Part shown: positions 16,556 to 24,338 of the stretch, piece by piece
Layout: each line of letters begins with the position of its first letter
Numbering within the stretch: the stretch's first letter is position 1
Origin: UBA9732 sp963621975
GTDB taxonomy: Bacteria; Spirochaetota; Spirochaetia; Sphaerochaetales; Sphaerochaetaceae
Assembly: GCA_963621975.1 (NCBI GenBank)
Contig: CAVFGI010000004.1
Coordinates: 1-64,000 of the forward strand
DNA length: 64,000 nucleotides
Reading direction: 5' to 3'
Notes under the pieces: generated by a model
Told to the model about the DNA's origin: nothing
The model's database searches: none
Seen by the model: only the letters and a program-made list of their open reading frames with translations
Program-made: the position numbers and the translations under genes

Positions 16556-17908
16556 TTAAACCGATGCCAATAGCACATCTATATTTGCTATGTTTTCACA
16601 CAAAGCTTTTAGGAATCTTGCTCCTGGAGCCCCATCCACAGCTTGATGATCAATAGTAAGAGAAAGGCCAATACTTTCCCTGACAATTATCTCTCCGTTT
16701 TCTTCAACATTCTTTAATACAATTGCTCCAACCCCAAGAATTGCAACTTCTGGAACATTTAGAACAGGAGTGAAGGTTTCAATACCAAAAGATCCAACGT
16801 TTGAAACCGTAAAGGTTGAGCCTGTCAAATCATCTGGCTGAGCTTTGCCTTCATGACAAAGAGATCCCAATCTCTTTGATTCCATACTAATCTCTTTCAA
16901 TGTAAGAAGATTTGAATTCTTAATTACAGGGACCATGAGGCCTTTCTTTGTATCTGTAGCCATTCCGAGATGAACATTAGAGAATACTCTTATTTTGTCA
17001 CCCAACCAATGTGCATTCAAATTTGGGAAATCTGTAAGCGTTCTTGAAACAGCAAACATAACTAGGTCATTTATTGTTATTGCGCCAACTTGCAAAGATT
17101 CATTTGCAGACTTAAAGACTTTTCTTAAAGCCTTTAGCTTTCTAGCATCGGCATAAGTCATGAGGGTAAGTTGTGCAGTGCTGTTAAGAGATTGGTACAT
17201 GCGTGATGCTGTAACCTTTCTGATGCCCTTAACTGGAATATCTTCAAATTCACACAAATGTGCTGCTTCCGTGTTGGAAGAACTTGTTGCTAAAGCTTTA
17301 TGAAGATCACTTGCAAGAATCCTTCCGCCAATACCATGACCAACAACAGGAACACTGCCAACTCCTTGAGATGCAACAACTTCCTTGGCAAGTGGAGTTA
17401 AGGGTTGCATGCCCTTCATTGCTTCCTTTACGTCTCTTTCAACAACATTCCCCTTTGGGCCAGAGGCGGGAATTGAAGAAATATCCAACCCAGCTTCCTT
17501 GGCTAGATTTCTTGCTCTTGGAGAAGAACCTACAGTTTCTTGAGTCCTTAAATCTTGACTTATAGCGGTAGGAGCAACATGGACCTCTGATTCTTTCTTT
17601 GGCTCATCTTTTGAGTTTTCATTTATGGCCTGTGAAGTTGGTGTAGGTGTCAAAGCACTTAAATCTTCTCCAACTTGCCCAACAATAGCTATAGGTAACA
17701 TAACAGGAACCTCATCCCCTTCTTCATATAATAGCTTAAGTAAGGTTCCTTCTGCAGTAGACTCAACCTCTATAGTTGATTTATCGGTCTCTGCTTCACA
17801 AATTATATCGCCTACTGAAATAGGTTCGCCTTCCTTTTTTTTCCACTCAACAATGATACAAGATTCAACACTGTTACCTTGCTTTGGCATCACAACTTGA
17901 CTGGCCAT
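16556..17908 (-). CDS. Dihydrolipoamide acyltransferase (E2) with two peripheral-subunit-binding domains
   Basis: Core acyltransferase of the complex, 450 residues. A lipoyl domain occupies 1-78 with the lipoylated lysine in ETDKSTIEV (Lys43). After an acidic/proline linker come two consecutive segments that both look like E1/E3-binding domains: 127-165 (SSPRARNLAKEAGLDIS then GPKGNVVERDV) and 170-207 (TPLAKEVVASQGVGSVP then GIGGRILASDL). One such domain is usual. The catalytic domain (about 224-450) ends with TIDHQAVDGAPGARFL, where His and Asp of the acyltransferase motif are kept and the usual Arg after His is Gln. It produces acyl-CoA, here probably acetyl-CoA. Confidence 0.9.
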   Translation of the reverse strand: MASQVVMPKQGNSVESCIIVEWKKKEGEPISVGDIICEAETDKSTIEVESTAEGTLLKLLYEEGDEVPVMLPIAIVGQVGEDLSALTPTPTSQAINENSKDEPKKESEVHVAPTAISQDLRTQETVGSSPRARNLAKEAGLDISSIPASGPKGNVVERDVKEAMKGMQPLTPLAKEVVASQGVGSVPVVGHGIGGRILASDLHKALATSSSNTEAAHLCEFEDIPVKGIRKVTASRMYQSLNSTAQLTLMTYADARKLKALRKVFKSANESLQVGAITINDLVMFAVSRTLTDFPNLNAHWLGDKIRVFSNVHLGMATDTKKGLMVPVIKNSNLLTLKEISMESKRLGSLCHEGKAQPDDLTGSTFTVSNVGSFGIETFTPVLNVPEVAILGVGAIVLKNVEENGEIIVRESIGLSLTIDHQAVDGAPGARFLKALCENIANIDVLLASV

Positions 17909-17921
17909 AAAAACTCCTTTA

Positions 17922-17983
17922 GAGGTATTTGCAACTATGCAAATACCTCCATAAATTAATTCTCAAAGGTTTTGCAAAAACCT
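17922..17983 (-). promoter_or_regulatory. Two consecutive hairpins between fucI and the E2 gene
   Basis: Reading on the minus strand, an AGGTTTTTGCAAAACCT palindrome (17967-17983, beginning at the fucI stop) is followed by an 11-bp stem-loop (17939-17949 with 17922-17932, loop 6) that ends just before the AAAGGAG site of the E2 gene. They may tune expression of the downstream seven genes relative to fucI, by attenuation, processing or translational masking. No long U-run follows either, so full termination is unlikely. Confidence 0.5.
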
Positions 17984-19812
17984 CAGTACTTTGCATAAAG
18001 AGGACCAAGGGCCTGACATGCTCTATAGTCTTGTCCTTCTTTGTCTTCACCAAAAGCATTCCAGTAACTTGGTCTGAAGATCTCATCTTCAGGTATGTTA
18101 TGCATACAAACTGGGATTCTGAGAATAGAGCAAAGAGTAATAATGTCAGCACCAACATGCCCATATGCAATAGCACCGTGATTGGCACCCCAATTATTCA
18201 TGACAGAATAAACATCCTTGAAAGCACCTTCTCCAGTAATTCTTGGAGCAAAATAAGTACTTGGCCAAGTTGGGTCTGTTCTTGCGGCAATCTTTTCATG
18301 TACTTCTAATGGAAGGTCGCAGGTCCAGCCTTCTGCAATTTGCATTACAGGGCCAAGTCCCTTAATCATGTTTAATCTAATCATTGTGCAAGGCATTCCA
18401 CCTTTAGAAAGGAAACAAGAACTAAATCCACCACCGCGGAAATAAGGTCCGTTTGCAACTTCCCATTTAACATTCTTCATTGATTCAATGACATCTTTTT
18501 CTGTTATATTCCAGAATTCTTTACCACATGGATTGCCTTCGCTATCAACCATGCTTCCTTCAGCATCAAGTGTTGTTGCTCCACTATTTCTCAAATCAAG
18601 GAATCCGTTCTTTGCAAGACCTTCAGGCTTCCATCCAGTAACACGTTCACATGCTTTTGGGGACCAATATGTTCTTACATCACTGAACATTGCTGGCTTG
18701 TTGGTTATTAGCTTACAGAAAAGCATTGCTGTTCCATTGCAGAAATCATTTTCAGTTGCTAAGACAAATGATTCTCTAATACCATTCCAATCCCAAGAAG
18801 TATTAAGCATTGTCTCCATGAAGTCACCGTTGCACCAGTGATCTGTCCACTGTCTTTGGCCTTGGAATCCTGCATAAAGAGCATTATGACCATTCCCCTC
18901 TTCTGGATACCCCATCTCCTTAAGTTTTGGGTTTCCAATCATTAAATCTCTGCCAATCATGACCATCTTAACGCAGAATTCCCAATCCTTCTTTCTCTGC
19001 TCTTCACTTCTTGCCCAGCTACCCTTATTAACTTTATCTGGGGCTTCAATACAATATTCGTGAACCCAATCCATTGCTTTTTTGAATTCATCTGGATCGT
19101 AGATTCCTTCCTCAATTCTTCTTTCAATTTCACACATATCAATGGCTTCTGTACCCATTCCAAGATATGCCTGCAAGAAATCTTGATCTACAATAGAGCC
19201 AGCAATACCCATTGCACAGCCACCAATAGACAAGTAATTCTTTCCTCTCATTGTGACAGCAGCTAAAGACACTCTTGCAAAACGTAAAATCTTGTCTTTT
19301 ACATCTTCAGGAATTACATAATCGTCCTTATCTTGAACATCACGTCCGTAAATACCAAATGCAGGAAGCCCCTTCTGTGAATATGCGGCTAAAGCACAAG
19401 CAAGGTAAACAGCACCCGGTCTTTCTGTTCCATTTAGACCCCAGACAGCTTTGACTGTGTGTGGGTCATGATCTATTGTTTCAGTTCCGTAACACCAACA
19501 AGGAGTAACAGAAAGGGTTATTGCAACACCTTCTTTTTTGAACTTTTCAGCACAAGCGGCTGCTTCTGCAACTCCACCAATAGTGGTATCAGCAATGACA
19601 CACTCTAAAGGCAGGCCATTAGAATGTCTGACATTCTCAGAGATGAGCTTTGCAGCGTTTTGTGCCATTTTCATGGTCTGCTCTTCAAGTGCCTCTCTAA
19701 CTCCTTTTTGCCTTCCGTCAATTACTGGGCGAATTCCAAGTTTTGGTAAATCTCCTTTATACCTCAACTCTGAACCAACATTTCTAATTGTAGATTCTTT
19801 TTTGTTTGCCAT
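17983..19812 (-). CDS. fucI: L-fucose isomerase
   Basis: Converts L-fucose to L-fuculose; Mn2+-dependent cytosolic enzyme. The 609-residue protein aligns with E. coli FucI (591) from start to end: KLGIRPVIDGR, GVREALEEQTM, TVTPCWCYG-like TPCWCYGTETID, FNGTERPGAVYLA-like segment, and GFQGQRQWTD. The active-site regions are intact: VLATENDF (Glu), DVRTYWSP (Asp) and MNNWGANHG (His). The start codon follows GGGAG. It is the first gene of the minus-strand operon. The gene diverges from fucU, and the shared 112-base promoter region contains two LacI-type operators, so expression is probably induced by fucose or an intermediate. Confidence 0.95.
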   Translation of the reverse strand: MANKKESTIRNVGSELRYKGDLPKLGIRPVIDGRQKGVREALEEQTMKMAQNAAKLISENVRHSNGLPLECVIADTTIGGVAEAAACAEKFKKEGVAITLSVTPCWCYGTETIDHDPHTVKAVWGLNGTERPGAVYLACALAAYSQKGLPAFGIYGRDVQDKDDYVIPEDVKDKILRFARVSLAAVTMRGKNYLSIGGCAMGIAGSIVDQDFLQAYLGMGTEAIDMCEIERRIEEGIYDPDEFKKAMDWVHEYCIEAPDKVNKGSWARSEEQRKKDWEFCVKMVMIGRDLMIGNPKLKEMGYPEEGNGHNALYAGFQGQRQWTDHWCNGDFMETMLNTSWDWNGIRESFVLATENDFCNGTAMLFCKLITNKPAMFSDVRTYWSPKACERVTGWKPEGLAKNGFLDLRNSGATTLDAEGSMVDSEGNPCGKEFWNITEKDVIESMKNVKWEVANGPYFRGGGFSSCFLSKGGMPCTMIRLNMIKGLGPVMQIAEGWTCDLPLEVHEKIAARTDPTWPSTYFAPRITGEGAFKDVYSVMNNWGANHGAIAYGHVGADIITLCSILRIPVCMHNIPEDEIFRPSYWNAFGEDKEGQDYRACQALGPLYAKY

Positions 19813-19839
19813 AACGATTCTCCCATGGTAAGATTTTTA

Positions 19840-19853
19840 TGTAAACGTTTACA
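19840..19853. promoter_or_regulatory. LacI-type operator upstream of fucI
   Basis: Perfect palindrome TGTAAACGTTTACA with a central CG, the typical form of a LacI/CcpA-family site. It lies 28 bases before the fucI start. Closely matching sites occur at 19878-19891 and 20457-20470, making the LacI protein at 24339 the likely binder. Confidence 0.75.
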
Positions 19854-19877
19854 TTGTTCCACATATGAGTATCTCAC

Positions 19878-19891
19878 AGTAAACGATTACA
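19878..19891. promoter_or_regulatory. LacI-type operator upstream of fucU
   Basis: AGTAAACGATTACA, an imperfect copy of the 19840 palindrome, 33 bases before the fucU start. The two sites are 38 bases apart, close enough for cooperative binding across the divergent promoters. Confidence 0.6.
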
Positions 19892-19924
19892 CGCAAGCTT
19901 TTTTTATTTTTAAGGAGGATTAAA

Positions 19925-20356
19925 ATGTTAAAAGGAATTCCATCAATATTGGCACCGGAGCTTTTAAAGATCCTAATGGAAATGGGTCACGGTGATGAAA
20001 TTGTTATTGGAGATGGAAACTTTCCAGCTGCAAACTACGCTAGGAATCTAATCAGATTAGATGGACATGGTGCAAAAGAGGTTTTAGAAGCAATTTTAAA
20101 GGTAATGCCTTTAGATACATATGCTCCAAACGTTATTCTGATGCAAAAAATGAACTGTGATAAAGATTTAGAAATTCCAATTTGGAAAGATTTCAAGGAA
20201 ATTGCACAAAACGGAGACAAAGGCTTTAAGGATCTGGAATATATTGACAGATTTGAGTTCTATGAAAGAGCAAAGAAAGCTTATGCCGTTATTGCAACCG
20301 GAGAAACTAGCATTTATGCCAATGTAATTCTCAAAAAAGGAGTTGTTTCCCAGTAA
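19925..20356 (+). CDS. fucU: L-fucose mutarotase FucU (RbsD/FucU family)
   Basis: Interconverts the alpha and beta anomers of L-fucose so the isomerase is supplied with its preferred form. The 143-residue protein has the family N-terminus LKGIPSILAPELLKIL, the catalytic-histidine segment MGHGDEIVIGDGNFPA, and the C-terminal FYERAKKAYAVIATGE followed by YANVILKKG that closes the active site of the neighbouring subunit. AAGGAGG (19912-19918) sets the start. It diverges from fucI and shares its operators. Confidence 0.93.
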   Translation: MLKGIPSILAPELLKILMEMGHGDEIVIGDGNFPAANYARNLIRLDGHGAKEVLEAILKVMPLDTYAPNVILMQKMNCDKDLEIPIWKDFKEIAQNGDKGFKDLEYIDRFEFYERAKKAYAVIATGETSIYANVILKKGVVSQ

Positions 20357-20362
20357 GTCCAC

Positions 20363-20394
20363 AACAGAAAAAAGACTGACTATGAGTTTCTGTT
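20363..20394 (+). terminator. Weak hairpin after fucU
   Basis: 8-bp inverted repeat AACAGAAA / TTTCTGTT with a 16-base loop, followed by TTGCCTTT. A possible weak terminator; the downstream importer has its own promoter. Confidence 0.35.
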
Positions 20395-20456
20395 TTGCCT
20401 TTACATCTATATATATGTGGCATGAGTGGCAGAGGAGAAAGAAAAAGAGAATAAAA

Positions 20457-20470
20457 TGTAAACGTTTACT
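20457..20470. promoter_or_regulatory. LacI-type operator upstream of the fucose importer
   Basis: TGTAAACGTTTACT matches the fucI operator at 13 of 14 positions and ends 7 bases before the -35 box of the importer promoter. Confidence 0.7.
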
Positions 20471-20477
20471 TTTTTTC

Positions 20478-20507
20478 TTGACAAGTCCAATTTTGTGCAG
20501 TGATAAT
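20478..20507 (+). promoter_or_regulatory. Promoter of the fucose ABC importer operon
   Basis: Perfect TTGACA (20478-20483), an 18-base spacer and GATAAT (20502-20507), about 57 bases before the start at 20564. Confidence 0.7.
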
Positions 20508-20563
20508 CTATGTATGAGCAGTTTGCTCATGGTTCATACCAAAAGAAAAAGGAGAACAAGTGT

Positions 20564-21643
20564 ATGAAGAAAGCGACGATGATTCTTTTGTTTGCTTTAA
20601 TTGCCGTTAGTTTGGTTTTTGCTCAAGGGGCACAGGAAAGCCAGCAGGCAGGAAAGATCAAAGTAGGTGCTCTTATTAGAAACCTTAACGAAACTTTTGT
20701 AAGAGACTACACTGACAACCTCAAGGTTCTTGCTGAAAAGGCAGGAGTTGACCTAAATGTACAGGATGCTAACAGTGACGTTGACAAACAGCTCACACAG
20801 CTTCAGACCCTCATCTCTCAGGGTTATAAGTATTTTGTAATTATTCCTCAAGATACTTCTGCAACAGAACAAATGTGTGAATTAATCAACGCCGTTGGTG
20901 GAGCTGCTGCATTCTCTAATATTCAGCCATCTGTTGCTGCTCTCAAAGTTGGAAAGAACTTCTTCTTAGCTTCTTCTCCAGAACAGGTTGCAGGTCAGTA
21001 TCAGGCAGAGATTGCTATTGAATATTTCACAAAGTATCCAGAAAAAGCTCCAAACAAGACTATTAACGTTTTGTATCTTAACGGACAGCTTGGACACCCA
21101 GCACAGGTAAACAGAAGAGCTGGTTTTGTCAACACACTCCAAGCAAAGGGTTGGACAGTAAACTTTGTTGCTGAAGACACAGCTAACTGGGGTGCAGAAC
21201 AGGCACAGCAGAAGATGGATGCTTGGGTTACAGCATTTGATGGCAAGTACAATCTTGTTGTAGCACAGAATGACGACATGGCACTTGGTGCAATTGAATC
21301 TCTCATCCAGAACGGAAAAGTTAAGACCGATACTTCTGATGGCACAAGATTGTTGGTTCCAGTCCTTGGTGTTGACGCAACAGCAACTGGTTGTGCATCA
21401 ATCGACAGAAAGGAAATGTATGCAACAGTTCTTCAGGATGCTATTGGCCAGAGCACAACAGCATTTGAGATTGTTCTTAACATAGCAAAGGGAAATTCTC
21501 CAGACGGCTTTGTTGCTGGTGGAATTGCTCCTGCAACTGAAACAATTGACGAAGAGCCAGCAAATGATCCTGCTATCATTTCCCAGTGCTATTTGGTTCC
21601 TTTCAAACCAGTTACAATGGAGAACTATAAGGATTATCTATAA
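20564..21643 (+). CDS. Sugar ABC transporter substrate-binding protein (probable L-fucose receptor)
   Basis: A 359-residue periplasmic binding protein of the ribose/galactose type. The signal sequence MKKATMILLFALIAVSLVFA precedes QGAQES, as in the MglB of this genome. The fold is recognisable from IKVGALIRNLNETFVRDY, GYKYFVIIPQDTSA, GQYQAEIAIEYF, QNDDMALGAIESL and LGVDATATG. I start at the ATG at 20564, with GGAG 9 bases upstream, rather than the in-frame ATG at 20510 that lies before the signal peptide. Fucose as ligand is inferred from the operators shared with fucI/fucU. It is followed by a hairpin and then the ATPase and permease genes. Confidence 0.88.
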   Translation: MKKATMILLFALIAVSLVFAQGAQESQQAGKIKVGALIRNLNETFVRDYTDNLKVLAEKAGVDLNVQDANSDVDKQLTQLQTLISQGYKYFVIIPQDTSATEQMCELINAVGGAAAFSNIQPSVAALKVGKNFFLASSPEQVAGQYQAEIAIEYFTKYPEKAPNKTINVLYLNGQLGHPAQVNRRAGFVNTLQAKGWTVNFVAEDTANWGAEQAQQKMDAWVTAFDGKYNLVVAQNDDMALGAIESLIQNGKVKTDTSDGTRLLVPVLGVDATATGCASIDRKEMYATVLQDAIGQSTTAFEIVLNIAKGNSPDGFVAGGIAPATETIDEEPANDPAIISQCYLVPFKPVTMENYKDYL

Positions 21644-21668
21644 GCCTTATTTAGGAAATGTGATTACT

Positions 21669-21697
21669 ACGCGAGTTGGTCTTGTACTGACTCGCGT
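21669..21697 (+). terminator. Intercistronic hairpin after the binding-protein gene
   Basis: 8-bp GC-rich stem ACGCGAGT / ACTCGCGT with a 13-base loop followed by a T-rich stretch. Its position mirrors the hairpin after mglB, suggesting partial termination so the receptor outnumbers the transporter core. Confidence 0.55.
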
Positions 21698-21771
21698 TAT
21701 AGTTTTCTTTATTTTGCAAAGAGTTTGATGCTTGCAAGGTCATTGCAAAATGGAGAAAAAAGGAGAAAGCA

Positions 21772-23277
21772 GTGGAAGAAAAATATGCTATTGAGATGCT
21801 AGACATCACAAAGCGGTTTCCAGGTGTTTTAGCTCTAGACAATGTAACCTTTAGAGTAAAACCTGGCACGGTACATGCCCTTATGGGAGAAAATGGTGCT
21901 GGAAAATCAACCCTGATGAAATGTTTGTTTGGCATTTACAAAGAAGACAAAGGGATTGTGAAAGTTAATGGCCAAGAATGCCATTTTTCTGGCTCTCATG
22001 ACGCATTAAAAGCTGGTGTTTCAATGATTCATCAAGAGCTTTCAAATGTCCCAGAAAGAACTGTAGCAGAAAACATTTGGTTGGGAAGAGAGCCAGTAAA
22101 CAAATTTGGCTTGATAGACCATAAAAAGATGGTAGAAGATACTACTACAGTTCTAACCAATTTAAGCATGAAAATAGACCCAAAGGTTAAGATGAAGGAT
22201 CTTTCAATCTCTAATCAGCAGGCCTGCGAAATTGCAAAAGCTGTTAGCTACAATTCATCTGTAGTTGTGATGGATGAGCCAACAAGTTCACTTACAGAGA
22301 ATGAAGTTGACCATCTTTTTGAAATCATCAACAACCTAAGAGAAAAAGGCGTTGCTATAATCTACATTTCACACAAAATGGAAGAAATTTTCAAAATTTC
22401 TGATTGCGTTTCTGTTATGCGTGATGGAAAAATGATTGGAACATGGCCTATATGTGAGATGACAACGGATAAACTTATATCCAATATGGTAGGAAGAGAA
22501 TCTACACAAAGATTCCCTGAAGTACCTCCTTGCACTTCTGATGAAGTCATGTTGCAAGTTAAAGGTCTTTCATCTCCTAATCCTCGTTCCTTTAAGAATG
22601 TATCATTAGAACTGCATAAAGGAGAGATCCTTGGAATAGGTGGTCTTGTTGGTGCCCAAAGAACAGAATTTGTAGAAGCAATTTTTGGTGTTAGGGACAT
22701 CTCTGAAGGAGACGTTTATGTCAAAGGAAAAAAGATCTTAAAACTAACACCTAAAAACATGATTGCAGAAGGCGTAGGCTTTGTTACAGAGGACAGAAGA
22801 GGCAGTGGAATCTTCCCTCTTCTCTCTATAACTAAGAACACATCAATTGCTTCTTTGTCAAACTACAAAAATAATGTCAAATTGCTGGATCATAAACGTA
22901 TAAACAATGATGCAGAAAAGTATAATTCAACTCTTAAAACTAAGACTCCATCCATGGAAACACTTATTCAAAATCTATCTGGAGGAAACCAGCAAAAGGT
23001 AATTCTTTCAAGATGGCTTATGACTATTCCTGATATTCTTATCATGGATGAACCAACCAGAGGAATTGATGTAGGCGCTAAACTTGAAATCTACACAATT
23101 ATGAGCGAATTAGTTAAGAGCGGAAAATCCATCATAATGATATCTAGTGAAATGCCTGAACTCATTGGAATGAGTCATAGAATAATGGTTCTTTGTGAAG
23201 GAAACCACACAGGCACGCTAAATCATGATGAAATTAGTCAAGAAGCAGTTATGCGACTAGCAACACAATTTTGCTAA
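21772..23277 (+). CDS. Sugar ABC transporter ATPase, tandem domains (probable L-fucose)
   Basis: A 501-residue two-domain ATPase of the RbsA/MglA type. Domain 1: Walker A GENGAGKST, signature-like LSISNQQ, Walker B VVMDEPTSSL. Domain 2: degenerate Walker A GLVGAQRTEF, strong signature LSGGNQQK and LIMDEPTRGID. It starts at a GTG (21772) with GGAG 6 bases upstream; the next residues EEKYAIEMLDITKRFPG match the family start. It is similar in layout to the mglA gene of this window, probably an ancient paralogue. Substrate assignment to fucose is by context. Confidence 0.9.
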   Translation: MEEKYAIEMLDITKRFPGVLALDNVTFRVKPGTVHALMGENGAGKSTLMKCLFGIYKEDKGIVKVNGQECHFSGSHDALKAGVSMIHQELSNVPERTVAENIWLGREPVNKFGLIDHKKMVEDTTTVLTNLSMKIDPKVKMKDLSISNQQACEIAKAVSYNSSVVVMDEPTSSLTENEVDHLFEIINNLREKGVAIIYISHKMEEIFKISDCVSVMRDGKMIGTWPICEMTTDKLISNMVGRESTQRFPEVPPCTSDEVMLQVKGLSSPNPRSFKNVSLELHKGEILGIGGLVGAQRTEFVEAIFGVRDISEGDVYVKGKKILKLTPKNMIAEGVGFVTEDRRGSGIFPLLSITKNTSIASLSNYKNNVKLLDHKRINNDAEKYNSTLKTKTPSMETLIQNLSGGNQQKVILSRWLMTIPDILIMDEPTRGIDVGAKLEIYTIMSELVKSGKSIIMISSEMPELIGMSHRIMVLCEGNHTGTLNHDEISQEAVMRLATQFC

Positions 23278-23288
23278 AAGGAGAGAAC

Positions 23289-24296
23289 ATGGACAAAAAC
23301 AATAACGTAAGGATGAGCTTAACCAAGGTAAAGGATTTTTCTTCAAAATATACAAGTTATATTACTTTTGTCGCCCTTTTTTTGTTTCTTGCTATTTTAA
23401 CAAATGGTGGAACTCTTCAGTGGCCATCAATTAAAAACTTAATTGTTGCAGAGTCAGTTAGAGTTTTTGCAGCATTAGGTGTTGGAATGATTATCATTAC
23501 AAGAGGAATAGACCTTTCTCTTGGTGCAATTGTTTGTTTGTCTGCTTCTGTTGCAGCCTCCTTTGCTCAAACTGTTGATTATTCAAGTGCAATGTATCCA
23601 GGAAAAGAATTTGCTCTAATCATTCCTGTTGTAGCTGGAATTTTAACTGGAACTCTTTTTGGTCTTGTAAACGGCTGGCTTATAGCTTATGGTAAGCTTC
23701 CTCCATTTATTGCAACACTTGGAACCAAATCTATTGCTACTGGAATTCAGCTTTTGTATACACATGCAGCAGTTGTAGGTTCTCTCAAAAAAGAGTACAA
23801 GCAAATCTCCCAAGGAAACTTGTTTGGAACTTTCCCATATCTTGGAATTTATATCATAATCATTGCAATAATTGTTTGGATTATATTACGCCATACTAAA
23901 TTTGGTTCTAGCCTATATGCCATTGGTGGAAACTCACAGGCAGCTAGAGTATCTGGTATAAGTGTTGAAAAGAATCTACTTTTAGTCTACATGATTGCAG
24001 GTTTCCTATACGGAATAGCCGGAGTTCTTCAAAGCGCAAGAGTTGGTCTTGCAAACTCTTTGACCGCAGCAAACATGGAGCTTGACGCTATTGCGGCAGT
24101 AACTGTTGGTGGTGTTTCTCAAAGTGGTGGTGTTGGAACTATTGGTGGAATGATGATAGGTGTCTTTATCATGGGACTAATAAACTATGGTATGACATAT
24201 TTAGCAATAGATTCCTACTGGCAACAAATCGTAAAAGGACTTATAATCGTCGTTGCAGTCTACATGGATATGAAAAAGTACGCTAGACGCGGGTAA
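23289..24296 (+). CDS. Sugar ABC transporter permease (probable L-fucose)
   Basis: A 335-residue CUT2 permease (RbsC/MglC type). Features: VFAALGVGMIIITRGIDLSL at the second to third helix, GKLPPFIATLGT, and the cytoplasmic coupling loop GGNSQAARVSGI. I start at the ATG at 23289, preceded by AAAAGGAG; the frame opens at a TTG at 23271 that overlaps the ATPase stop. The spacing to the ATPase (11 bases) indicates one operon with the receptor and the LacI gene. Confidence 0.9.
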   Translation: MDKNNNVRMSLTKVKDFSSKYTSYITFVALFLFLAILTNGGTLQWPSIKNLIVAESVRVFAALGVGMIIITRGIDLSLGAIVCLSASVAASFAQTVDYSSAMYPGKEFALIIPVVAGILTGTLFGLVNGWLIAYGKLPPFIATLGTKSIATGIQLLYTHAAVVGSLKKEYKQISQGNLFGTFPYLGIYIIIIAIIVWIILRHTKFGSSLYAIGGNSQAARVSGISVEKNLLLVYMIAGFLYGIAGVLQSARVGLANSLTAANMELDAIAAVTVGGVSQSGGVGTIGGMMIGVFIMGLINYGMTYLAIDSYWQQIVKGLIIVVAVYMDMKKYARRG

Positions 24297-24338
24297 GAAA
24301 ATATTTCTGACAGATTTGCAAAGGACTCTTTCTTTATT

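Noticed and set aside
12732..17908. Housekeeping pyruvate dehydrogenase complex
   Set aside because: Kept as an alternative but not preferred: the genes are inside a sugar-specific operon headed by fucose isomerase and controlled by LacI-type sites, which is unexpected for a constitutive complex.
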